Shown in pieces: positions 44,892-53,286 of a DNA stretch of 64,000 nt. Below the pieces are notes generated by a model, which did no database searches, had not been told where the DNA came from, and saw nothing but the letters and a program-made list of their open reading frames with translations. Numbering within the stretch: position 1 is the first letter of the stretch; each line of letters opens with the position of its first letter. The stretch is from an uncultured Bizionia sp. (GTDB lineage: Bacteria; Bacteroidota; Bacteroidia; Flavobacteriales; Flavobacteriaceae), in NCBI GenBank assembly GCA_947496215.1, contig CANMCF010000007.1, positions 1 through 64,000 of the forward strand, written 5' to 3'. A program made the position numbers and the translations under genes.

Positions 44892-46298
44892 ATGAGTTAC
44901 ATTGTTACGTTGCCTATTGTTTTTTCTGCAATTAATAAAAAAGCAGTAGCATTTAGTCCTTCAGATATCATTAGGGCTGAAAAGCTACTTAAAGCCGAAA
45001 AACAGTTAAATTCCAATTTAAGCACAGAAAAAGTTGAAGTCTTCTTGGCATCCATACGGCATCATCCGGAAGGGGTGGATTTTTTGATGTCGCAACAGGT
45101 GTTTTTGGAATTCTTGAATGGGAAGAAAATAAGTTTTGACACGACCGCATTTAAAGACGCAGTCAATATGGAAGATGAGGATTTCAAAGTCTTTTTTGAA
45201 ACCTATTTAAAAGACGATGTATTTCAATTGATGGATGAATCCTTCAATAAAAAGAACTATGGGAGGCTACAAAAATTACTTCGCTATCGCAATTGGTTGC
45301 CCGAAACGGTATGGTTTCAGCTGGTGAGCAAGTTAGACAAGCGCCTAGATTATGTTTTTGAAAACTTGGATCGATACATTGGTAAGAGAACGTTGTATAA
45401 CGAAGATTTCTTTAAGCTGATAAATTGGTCTGGAGATGAAGAACTGAAACGAAAAGTTAGAATAATAGAGCAAGTAAGTACTAGTTATTCCAATAAAATA
45501 GTCTCTAAACCCGGCATTGTCGCCTTTTTCTACATCATAGGCAATGGGTTGAATTGGTTGGGAGCAAAAGCGACCACCATTGAAGAACGCATAGAGAAAA
45601 AGCATGCCCTAAAGGATTTGAAGTTTATCTCCATAATATTGGGAATCATAGTCGTTTTAGTTGGAGGGGCGGCAATTTATGGCAACGAAAAGGCTAAGGA
45701 CAGGAAAGAAAGAAGCGTTGAATTAAAACAAGAAGCATTTTCCAATTCCATTTATGGGTTATTGACAATTTATGATACCGATAGTATTGGCAACATACGA
45801 GACGTACCAGTAAAAACGGGAGTAAACCCATATGGAGCACAAAAGTCCAATAATGCAGGAACCATGAACATAGGCAACAATGTTCTATTTGTAAATAAGT
45901 CATCTTACGATGTCGTTATTTTATCAGACGATGAGGTTTTAGGGTATTTTAACCTTGGGAGTTATCGTTATTTCCTAAAAGCAGGGGATAGTTTAAAAGT
46001 TAAACAGAAGATGAAGACAAAGCTTTATTTGGGAAAGCAATTTGCGATTTTTGAAAGTAAGGAAATAACAAACAAAAAAAAGATAAAAACGTACAAGAGG
46101 CTACCACGGTTTGTTGAATTACCTGAAAATGCAGTGGCAATTATTAAACATGGCTTTAAATTTAAGGAACGCGTGGAGTTTATTGAAGTAGAAGGTGAAA
46201 TGATTGTACAATCTGATCACTTCTTTAATTCACTGGAGTATAGGGAATCTAAAAGAAGCGTGCTTTTTAAAATAAATGATCTTTCTAAAATAAGATAA
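44892..46298 (+). CDS. Membrane protein of unknown function
   Basis: Read from the ATG at 44892 (468 residues, MSYIVTLPIVFSAINKK), because the earlier ATG at 44829 lies within a hairpin. The first ~240 residues are helical and charged, with no recognised domain. One clear membrane segment (FISIILGIIVVLVGGAAIYG, about residue 245-265) follows. A C-terminal, mostly beta part (~180 residues) contains NIGNNVLFVNKSSYDVVIL and a basic KQKMKTKLYLGKQF stretch. The layout suggests a cytoplasmic domain, one membrane pass and a periplasmic beta domain. The family was not recognised and no neighbour gives a role. Confidence 0.65.
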   Translation: MSYIVTLPIVFSAINKKAVAFSPSDIIRAEKLLKAEKQLNSNLSTEKVEVFLASIRHHPEGVDFLMSQQVFLEFLNGKKISFDTTAFKDAVNMEDEDFKVFFETYLKDDVFQLMDESFNKKNYGRLQKLLRYRNWLPETVWFQLVSKLDKRLDYVFENLDRYIGKRTLYNEDFFKLINWSGDEELKRKVRIIEQVSTSYSNKIVSKPGIVAFFYIIGNGLNWLGAKATTIEERIEKKHALKDLKFISIILGIIVVLVGGAAIYGNEKAKDRKERSVELKQEAFSNSIYGLLTIYDTDSIGNIRDVPVKTGVNPYGAQKSNNAGTMNIGNNVLFVNKSSYDVVILSDDEVLGYFNLGSYRYFLKAGDSLKVKQKMKTKLYLGKQFAIFESKEITNKKKIKTYKRLPRFVELPENAVAIIKHGFKFKERVEFIEVEGEMIVQSDHFFNSLEYRESKRSVLFKINDLSKIR

Positions 46299-46372
46299 GA
46301 AGTCTTACTGTTTTTAATAGCTGCATTAAGTTTAGAAACATTATTTTTACGGTCAAAGTAAACTAAAACAAG

Positions 46373-46750
46373 ATGACCCCACAATTTGTACTACTAGCAG
46401 CAACTTTTTTTGGAGCCTTGGCCATTGTTTTAGGGGCTTTTGGAGCACATGCTTTAAAGAAGTTGTTTACTCCAGAACTGATGCGAAGTTTTGAAACAGG
46501 TGTGAAATACCAGATGTATCACGCCATCGTATTGCTGGTTTTGGGATTTCAGTTGCACATGGAAACAGGTTTGGAAAAATCCATTGCTCTGTGTTTCATT
46601 AGTGGTGTCGTTTTATTTTCATTCAGTATCTATGGCCTGTGCATTTCTTCCTCAAAAGGTAATAAGATTAAAATATTGGGCCCCATTACGCCTTTGGGAG
46701 GCTTATGTCTTCTTGCCGGTTGGGTGTTGTTGTTTGTACGGTTTGCCTAA
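46373..46750 (+). CDS. DUF423 family small membrane protein
   Basis: A 125-residue protein with four hydrophobic helices and the family signature FGALAIVLGAFGAHALKK, then TGVKYQMYHAIVLLVLG and a C-terminal GPITPLGGLCLLAGWVLLF. DUF423 (YwdK/YgdD-like) proteins are widespread inner-membrane proteins of unknown function. Length is typical. It is 74 nt downstream of the unknown membrane protein gene, so co-transcription is possible. Confidence 0.92.
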   Translation: MTPQFVLLAATFFGALAIVLGAFGAHALKKLFTPELMRSFETGVKYQMYHAIVLLVLGFQLHMETGLEKSIALCFISGVVLFSFSIYGLCISSSKGNKIKILGPITPLGGLCLLAGWVLLFVRFA

Positions 46751-46802
46751 AGGTTAAATTAGAAACTCATTACAATTTTTCAATCCCAAATGAATTAATA
46801 AG

Positions 46803-46892
46803 ATGGAATTGAATCTATACTTAATTAAAATTATTTGGGGTATAGTATTCTTATATATAGCTTTTAAATGGTTGATTGACTGTAGTGAATAG
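46803..46892 (+). CDS. Possible 29-residue single-pass membrane peptide
   Basis: ATG at 46803 to TAG at 46892. Nearly the whole chain is one hydrophobic helix (LIKIIWGIVFLYIAFKWLI) with a short polar end (DCSE). Small single-helix proteins like this do occur, but coding is supported only by composition. Confidence 0.3.
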   Translation: MELNLYLIKIIWGIVFLYIAFKWLIDCSE

Positions 46893-47024
46893 ATTTCAAG
46901 GTTTTTTTAAAAATCAATTTGCCTCTTTTTCATACCTCTCATCACGTCTTTTTTCTCAAATGCTGCGTATAAAAATAGATGACATGCGTAACCCCTTAAC
47001 AGTCTGCTTAAACATTTGAAAACA

Positions 47025-47046
47025 CAAACTGGTAGGTACCAGTTTG
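47025..47046. promoter_or_regulatory. 22-bp palindrome, candidate operator
   Basis: caaactggta and taccagtttg are perfect inverted 10-bp arms around a gg centre, about 100 bp before the M43 protease gene. Arms of the TGGTA...TACCA type are common for GntR-like repressors, but no such regulator is in the window. Confidence 0.45.
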
Positions 47047-47145
47047 GTTGTTCTTGCATTTAATACTAGTTTAGCAAATAAATACGGTTAATTAATTGTA
47101 ATCAAAAAGTTAACTGATATTTATTCACCCCAAATTATTTGATTT

Positions 47146-50100
47146 ATGAAATTAACGCTCCCACTGTTATTGGTTTTATTGGCCTTTAGTTCCTTGTATG
47201 GGCAAGAAAATTCTACACAATGCTCTTTCGATCAAGATAGAGAAGTTTTTTACGAAAAAAATCCTGAAGCTTTGTTGCAAGCCAAGGAGTTTGAAGAAAG
47301 AGTGAGAAAAATGACCAAACTCAAAAAGCAAGGGATTGGGAAAACTATGCAAAATTATATAGTACCAGTGGTATTTCATGTGTATGGCAACAATTGGCCT
47401 GATGATTCGGATGGTAACAATAGAGAGGTTACCGTGGAAAGAGTCAAGCAAGCATTACAAAAGATAAATGAGGACTTTGCAGGAGGGAACGATCCGATAG
47501 ATCCATATTTCAGTGGAATAGAAGGGTCGATGAACATAGAATTCAAATTGGCTCAAATAGATCCCGATGGGAATACGACAAACGGTGTGATCTTTCATGA
47601 GACGAAGGAAGGATTTGGACTCAATGGAACAAATGACCATGAAATAGCTAAATATGCTTGGGACAATTACAAATACTTCAACATTCACCTTCAATTGGTA
47701 CTAAAATCAGGTAGTGAGAATAACTCTGGTGTAGCTTGGTTTCCTAATACAGGAATGTCAGATGAAGGTTCGGCCAGAGTGGTTTACAATGGGAAATACA
47801 TCATTTATTCACCACCAGCTTCATCATTGACCCATGAATTTGGTCACTTTTTTGGTTTGGAACACAGTTTCAATGGAGGATGTGTAGCTGGAGGGAATCA
47901 AGGAGATTTGGTAGCTGATACACCACCAACAATACAAGGAGCCGGTTGTACCCCCGGAATACAGAACTGTTTTGGAGATTATGTGAATGGTCAAAACCAT
48001 ATGGATTACAACCCATGTGAATCTATGTTTACTCAAGGACAAGTGACAAGGATGGAATCTTTCATGGAACATGCAGCTCGTGTTACCTTATGGCAAACTT
48101 CCAATCACGTAGATACAGGCATTGATGTAGATTTGGGAGCAAGAGTACTATTCAACTATCAAGACAGAAATGATAGTGATACGGACAAGTTGTTGGCATT
48201 GTTGGAAAATTTTACCAATGATGGTAGCATTCTGAACAAAAGAAGAATCAAGGCAGTGGAAGGAGCTCAATTTGCAGCAACGGGAATGTGGCAGGAAGGT
48301 GTGCACTATACGACCAGCAATGTGCCAAATGGATTAACTGTAAAGATCAATGCGACAGATGATGTTTCAGCGGAAATAACAATGGAAGGAGTGGCTAACA
48401 GTCATGAGGAGAACGACTCAGGGAGCTTCACCATTACCTTGTTGGATGCAGCGATAGTTGGGGGGACAAGTAGCATATATTCAGATACAGGAACCTTCAA
48501 GATTAGTTTTATTGGTGATTACGAAATTTATTACGAAACATTTTACCCAAGTATTTCAAAGGCATACTCAAGTCAAGAGACAAATCTATCATACATAGCA
48601 GATTTCAACTCTCTTGCAATAGGAGCCAATTTGAAGGTGAGAATCAGAAACTATGATGGAAATAGCCTTACCATTGACAATCCAGATGGAAGCCTGGAGG
48701 TATTGTGCAACAACGGAGGGATAGATATCTCTTATCTTCCAGAAGGGACCAATATTGGATCAGGTTCTTCAGGAACATGGTTGTCTGGTCTTTCACCTTG
48801 GACGTCACCAGCAAGACTTACTAGTGCCTCTTATTCCGATTGGCATGGTAAAACAGGTTATTTCGGGTTTAGAGTACCAACGATCACAGGATCTTATCTA
48901 TATGGATGGTTGAAAGCCAGGGTTTCAGAAGATGGGACTTTTGGTGAAGTAATATCCATGGGGATAAACCAAGATATTGGTAATTCGATAATTGCTTCGG
49001 TAGACAAGCCTAGCCTTTCTTATTCCAAAGATAGATTTTTGGAATCCATAGCCAATGATGGAACTATGGGGAATGACATTGTCGTAGACCTCAAAGACGA
49101 TTTGTTTGCTACCACAGGAAACTTGGTGGAAGGCATTCACTATACGATATCCAATGTACCGGCAGGATTGCAGTTTACCGTAACTGCCCTCAATGCCAAC
49201 CAAGCCAAGCTGTCCATGGAAGGGACTGCTTCAATAGCAAATGACGAGTGGGATTATGAAAGAAACATAAATTTTGAATTTTTGGACGCGGCATTTGCTT
49301 CTAATGATGCTTCACTTGTCTCATTCACAGAGTATGTGTTTCATTTGGAATACCTTGGAGATAGCTTCTCTAAAATACTGAATGACAGTGTTCTAGTTGT
49401 GAGCGAAGGTGATGATGCTTCAAATGGAAGCTTTAGTTACTTTACTTCTCACCAATCCGTGGATAGGGAAAGACAATCCTATCAAATGCAAATTTATGAT
49501 ACAGGGGCTGCGCATGGCATAAAGTTCATTTCTTGGAGAAAGGAAGCTGTTGCCAATGATGGTTATGAACTTACACCTTTGGACGCAGGTACCATTATAG
49601 GCCCTATGAGTTCTTGGAAAAACGGTAGAGAGTATTATTCGGGAAATGGACAACATATGATAGATTCTGAAACCTATCAAGTATGGAGGGGGCAAACAAA
49701 ATACGTAGGAATCAAGATGATTAGATCCAATCGTATCCATTATGGATGGATCAAGTTGAGTGTGAGTAGTGATGGAAACACCTTTAGATTCCTAGAATGT
49801 GGATTTAGTGGAACTCCAGACACACCTATAAAGGCTGGATCGTTGGAAAGACCGATACTGGTCAACCCTGTGGCATTCTTGCAAGGCGCCATGTTAAACC
49901 CGAATGTAGGAGAAGAAAGTTTAATGAGAGATGACATTCGTAGCACGCTTTTGAGCACTACATCTCCATATGCGGATGGAGCAACTTGTTTGGCAAGTGT
50001 ATTCAATGTAGGAGGAACTTCAGGAACTGGTTCAGTCGAAAATGACGTAGTGGATTGGGTTTTTGTGGAACTTAGAGATGCCAATGACAACACATTGATA

Positions 50101-50679
50101 AAAGAAAGTCAATCGGCATTGATACAGAGAGATGGAGATATTGTAGGAGTTGATGGTATTTCAGATTTGGAATTCTGCATAGCCCACGACGATTATTATG
50201 TGGTAATCAAACACCGTAATCATTTGGGTATTATGACAGCCAATGCTGTGGCCTTGTCGGATACGCCATCTAGAGTGGATTTTACGGATGCCAACAACCA
50301 AATTACCTATGGTACAGATGCACAAACTGATTTTGGAATTCCTAGTGGAACTGTTGCCATGTGGGCAGGAGATGCCAATGGTGATGGACGTTTAAACTAT
50401 TCTGGAGTCTTGTCCGACGTACCGTTTATTAGAAGTCAAGTCTTCAATGACCCCAATAACACTGTTTTTGGAGGACCGCCAGTGGCAAGTTATCCATCTA
50501 TAGGCTATAATGCGACAGATGTTGATATGAACGGTACAACTATCTATTCGGGAGCAACAAGCGACGTATTGTATGTAAGAAACAATATATTCAACAACCC
50601 TTCAAATTCGGTATTTGGAGGCCCACCAACATCAACTTTCATATTTATACAACAATTGCCAGAAGGTGCCAATTTTTAA
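47146..50679 (+). CDS. Secreted M43 (pappalysin-type) metalloprotease with C-terminal EF-hand-like module
   Basis: A 1177-residue protein with signal peptide to SLYGQ and a short pro-region, then an M43 zinc protease domain (about 68-315). The zinc motif is HEFGHFFGLEH (His230, Glu231, His234, His240) and the Met-turn is NHMDY (Met286); paired cysteines nearby fit MEP1-type enzymes. Two related beta segments follow (about 325-610 and 620-895; each with the pattern EGxHYTxSNVPxGLxxxxxA). Residues ~907-1177 are the module shared with the genes at 37236 and 40798 (DANGDGRLNYSG, DVDMNGTTIYSG, final QLPEGANF). It should be an exported, active protease; the substrate is unknown. A strong terminator follows. 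Confidence 0.88.
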   Translation: MKLTLPLLLVLLAFSSLYGQENSTQCSFDQDREVFYEKNPEALLQAKEFEERVRKMTKLKKQGIGKTMQNYIVPVVFHVYGNNWPDDSDGNNREVTVERVKQALQKINEDFAGGNDPIDPYFSGIEGSMNIEFKLAQIDPDGNTTNGVIFHETKEGFGLNGTNDHEIAKYAWDNYKYFNIHLQLVLKSGSENNSGVAWFPNTGMSDEGSARVVYNGKYIIYSPPASSLTHEFGHFFGLEHSFNGGCVAGGNQGDLVADTPPTIQGAGCTPGIQNCFGDYVNGQNHMDYNPCESMFTQGQVTRMESFMEHAARVTLWQTSNHVDTGIDVDLGARVLFNYQDRNDSDTDKLLALLENFTNDGSILNKRRIKAVEGAQFAATGMWQEGVHYTTSNVPNGLTVKINATDDVSAEITMEGVANSHEENDSGSFTITLLDAAIVGGTSSIYSDTGTFKISFIGDYEIYYETFYPSISKAYSSQETNLSYIADFNSLAIGANLKVRIRNYDGNSLTIDNPDGSLEVLCNNGGIDISYLPEGTNIGSGSSGTWLSGLSPWTSPARLTSASYSDWHGKTGYFGFRVPTITGSYLYGWLKARVSEDGTFGEVISMGINQDIGNSIIASVDKPSLSYSKDRFLESIANDGTMGNDIVVDLKDDLFATTGNLVEGIHYTISNVPAGLQFTVTALNANQAKLSMEGTASIANDEWDYERNINFEFLDAAFASNDASLVSFTEYVFHLEYLGDSFSKILNDSVLVVSEGDDASNGSFSYFTSHQSVDRERQSYQMQIYDTGAAHGIKFISWRKEAVANDGYELTPLDAGTIIGPMSSWKNGREYYSGNGQHMIDSETYQVWRGQTKYVGIKMIRSNRIHYGWIKLSVSSDGNTFRFLECGFSGTPDTPIKAGSLERPILVNPVAFLQGAMLNPNVGEESLMRDDIRSTLLSTTSPYADGATCLASVFNVGGTSGTGSVENDVVDWVFVELRDANDNTLIKESQSALIQRDGDIVGVDGISDLEFCIAHDDYYVVIKHRNHLGIMTANAVALSDTPSRVDFTDANNQITYGTDAQTDFGIPSGTVAMWAGDANGDGRLNYSGVLSDVPFIRSQVFNDPNNTVFGGPPVASYPSIGYNATDVDMNGTTIYSGATSDVLYVRNNIFNNPSNSVFGGPPTSTFIFIQQLPEGANF

Positions 50680-50760
50680 AGAAAGAACAGATTAAAAATA
50701 TTAAAAATATTACCCTTAACACTTTTGATTAATAGCAGATTTGAGCAATCGAATCTAATT

Positions 50761-50790
50761 AAAAACCATCCGTGATCGGATGGTTTTTTA
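50761..50790 (+). terminator. Terminator after the M43 protease gene
   Basis: aaaaaccatcc (50761-50771) pairs perfectly with ggatggttttt (50778-50788) around a 6-nt loop, with T residues continuing. Confidence 0.85.
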
Positions 50791-50860
50791 TTGTTATGAA
50801 TTTCGACGAATTGTCGGCATCATTGCCTTTTTTTGGATAGGAAATTGATTGTAAGGTCTA

Positions 50861-51331
50861 TTATAATACTCTTTTAAATATATATCTGGTAATGAATATT
50901 CCTTGACCATCAGATTCTCCTGAATCGCTTTCCACGGCACTGGTAACAAATACCAAATCCCATCCTTCAGAAAGCATTGTTGTTAACTTGGAGGAGATCA
51001 CGGCATCGTTGGCTGCAATGTTTTGGAAACGAATACCACCTATGTTGTAAAAGTTCAAAAGTTTGGTTTCATCAAAATCTTTTACCCTTATGTCTTTCCT
51101 TTTGGATTTGTTCCGGGTATTGTCTTCTTTGTTTTGGGAGGATGTAAACTGTTTGTAGTCTCTCTCCGCATTCGCAGAAATTATTCTTGAGCGACCTAAA
51201 CCACTTGGAACGATGGATTCTACACTGGTAATGACCTTGATCTCATATTTTTTGATACTGATTGAGTCTTGGGCATTCATTGTAAAGATTGATACGATTG
51301 CAAATAAGCACATTAAAATTGTTTTTTTCAT
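50861..51331 (-). CDS. Small secreted protein of unknown function
   Basis: A 156-residue protein with a standard signal peptide (MKKTILMCLFAIVSIFTMNAQ). The mature part has a basic, low-complexity stretch (KEDNTRNKSKRKDIRVKD) and a C-terminal block, LTTMLSEGWDLVFVTSAVES then FITRYIFKR. That block resembles the DUF4177 pattern of a small beta domain with a GWxLV core; this is a weak resemblance only. Convergent with the M43 protease gene; its upstream gap is empty. Confidence 0.75.
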   Translation of the reverse strand: MKKTILMCLFAIVSIFTMNAQDSISIKKYEIKVITSVESIVPSGLGRSRIISANAERDYKQFTSSQNKEDNTRNKSKRKDIRVKDFDETKLLNFYNIGGIRFQNIAANDAVISSKLTTMLSEGWDLVFVTSAVESDSGESDGQGIFITRYIFKRVL

Positions 51332-51683
51332 AAAGGTTTGCTTTTTAATTGTTTTTAATCATTTGATAAATCGAATAGATACTTGTGATTGTCAATATGA
51401 ATGTCATTACTATCGTGACAGTTTCAATTTCTACAAGTTTGTAGGCATGCCGTTACCAAATGAAGAAACCTGTCCATATAACGAAAAGAAATACGATTAC
51501 ATATTTTGAGTCTTTCATTGACTTTATCATATCGATCTGTCAAATATTGATAAAGTTAGAGAGTTAATAAAGAAAGTTGGTGATGTAGGAGTCCGAATTA
51601 CTGAAATTAAAACCTTTTTAAGGTGTTTCCGTGCTTAAATCATACCATTTTCAAGTTTATTGGGTAGGAGGAAACTCTATGGA
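51332..51683. other. Intergenic region, nothing recognised
   Basis: AT-rich sequence between two minus-strand genes. A plus-strand frame here overlaps the start of the 50861 gene and has no signal or domain. No terminator or clear promoter box was found. Confidence 0.4.
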
Positions 51684-52778
51684 TCAGGAATTCTTGTATT
51701 TTGAAGGAGTAGTACCGGTAACCTTCTTAAAGGCAGTATAAAAAGAGCTTTTACTTTGGAAACCGACACTTGAACCTATGCCTTGAATGCTTAAATTGTT
51801 GGCAACATCACTTTTTACAAGCATCTTTGCCTTTTCAATCCTGTATCCATTGACATAACTGTTGAAATTTTGCTGATATACGCTGTTCAAGGCATTGGAT
51901 ATTTTTCTTGGATGTACATCCAATCCATCTGCCAAATCTATTATTGTAAGCTCAGGTTTTGTGAATATTTCATTTTTAACGATGTATTCGTCCAAATTTT
52001 TCAATAAGGTTAGAGATTGTTGTTTCGGTTCTTTTTCTGTATTGTCACTCTTGTTCGAATTGGATGTAGGTTTTTGATTGGAGATTAGTGAAGATATGCT
52101 GTGTTGCAATATTCCACGTAAGGAAATCCAATATAACAGCATCACATTTATGCACGAGAATATCAAGGTGGTATATTCCGACTCGAAGAAAATTTCGACA
52201 AGTATCCAGCTTATGGTGAAGATCAGTCCTAACACAACAAATAAACGAGCCCATTTAAGTTCCTTGAATGTAACGGAAGAGAATTGGTTGTTGACTTCTT
52301 TGATATGTCTATTTACCCATTTAACGGTGATGTATGCTATCCAAAACGAATAAAAGATCCCAAACAGTTCCAATAAGTTATACCAAATGGAATCATCTAT
52401 TTCAAGTTGTCTGTTCAGAGGGAGGCAGAAAATTGCGATCTGTATGGCAAGAACAAACAATCCGGGATATAATAGGTTGTACTTGATTCTTTGGTTGGAG
52501 AAGACAGATACCTTTTGAACATAGATGTAAAACAATGGGAATAACAACCAAGAATTGCCTAGAGGTAGAAAAGCGGTACGAGGATGGTATCTGGTGAATT
52601 CGATGTCGTCTAGTATACTGGGTAAGAGTTCCAAGGAGTATGCAATGATAAACAAGCCTAAGAAAGTCGTGGGCTTGCTTTTTTTTAGACCGATGAACAT
52701 CAATAATGATCCTAGGATTAATCCTTGCAAGAGGCCAAGGGTGTCTATTAGGGAAACGGTATTGTAATTTAGATCCAA
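51684..52778 (-). CDS. AraC-family regulator with seven-helix membrane N-terminus
   Basis: A 364-residue protein. Residues ~10-230 contain about seven hydrophobic helices (for example LLQGLILGSLLMFIGL and FVVLGLIFTISWILVEIFF). A linker rich in Ser, Asn and Lys follows, then a C-terminal AraC DNA-binding domain (about 262-362) with two helix-turn-helix units (TIIDLADGLDVHPRKISNAL and SIQGIGSSVGFQSKSSFYTA) ending in the family TPSKYK. This membrane-tethered AraC layout is common in Flavobacteriia and should couple an envelope or membrane signal to transcription. Targets are unknown; the neighbouring secreted protein or the amino-sugar locus are candidates by position only. Confidence 0.9.
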   Translation of the reverse strand: MDLNYNTVSLIDTLGLLQGLILGSLLMFIGLKKSKPTTFLGLFIIAYSLELLPSILDDIEFTRYHPRTAFLPLGNSWLLFPLFYIYVQKVSVFSNQRIKYNLLYPGLFVLAIQIAIFCLPLNRQLEIDDSIWYNLLELFGIFYSFWIAYITVKWVNRHIKEVNNQFSSVTFKELKWARLFVVLGLIFTISWILVEIFFESEYTTLIFSCINVMLLYWISLRGILQHSISSLISNQKPTSNSNKSDNTEKEPKQQSLTLLKNLDEYIVKNEIFTKPELTIIDLADGLDVHPRKISNALNSVYQQNFNSYVNGYRIEKAKMLVKSDVANNLSIQGIGSSVGFQSKSSFYTAFKKVTGTTPSKYKNS

Positions 52779-52920
52779 TTTACTATGCTCATATTTTTAG
52801 TAAAATAAAATAAATAATTTTATCCGCATATGTTTTTCAAACATAAAGCACAAAAATCGGTTATTTGGCCTAGTAGGCAGTGAAGTGGAGTAGTAGGAGT
52901 AGAATCTTACCAAATGTTTT

Positions 52921-53286
52921 CTACAAGGAGTATATGTTTTTCAAATGATTTGTAATTGAGGTGATTTGATTTAATATATTGATTCCTACAGTGGGGTTTT
53001 TGCTCTTGATCTTTATCTCTGCGGTAATGGTGTTGGAATTTATGTTTTGTTCTTTTATATGAAGACTCCCATTTGGAAAGAATATTTGCAAATCATTTTC
53101 TTCTATTTGCAGAAACAGATCGAATTCCCCACTAACCCAGTTTAAAAACTTCTTATAGAGTTTTGGGTTGGCAAAGGATTCAATGTGGGTTGAGTCTTGA
53201 AAAGACCTTGTATGAGGCTTGTTTGTCTCGCAATACGTTCTTGAAGCACGTTTGCTCTTGTTGTCGATATCTAAATTAGTGATCAC
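52921..53286 (-). CDS. Protein of unknown function following the VCBS lipoprotein gene
   Basis: A 121-residue frame that overlaps the end of the VCBS gene by 11 nt, so translation may be coupled. It has no signal peptide, membrane segment or recognised domain. A middle part, YKKFLNWVSGEFDLFLQIEE, and a following beta-rich stretch look protein-like, but the first 30 residues are polar and less convincing, so the true start may be further in. Reading as an independent gene is only moderately supported. Confidence 0.45.
   Translation of the reverse strand: MITNLDIDNKSKRASRTYCETNKPHTRSFQDSTHIESFANPKLYKKFLNWVSGEFDLFLQIEENDLQIFFPNGSLHIKEQNINSNTITAEIKIKSKNPTVGINILNQITSITNHLKNIYSL

Larger units (their letters stand above)
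46751..47145. other. Intergenic region before the M43 protease gene
   Basis: Holds a possible 29-codon frame (46803-46892) and a 22-bp palindrome (47025-47046). No recognisable TAnnTTTG box at a useful distance and no copy of the 30-nt element were seen. Confidence 0.5.

Noticed and set aside
51213-51509. Plus-strand frame of 98 codons
   Set aside because: It overlaps the start of a minus-strand gene with a clear signal peptide and shows no protein-like features of its own.
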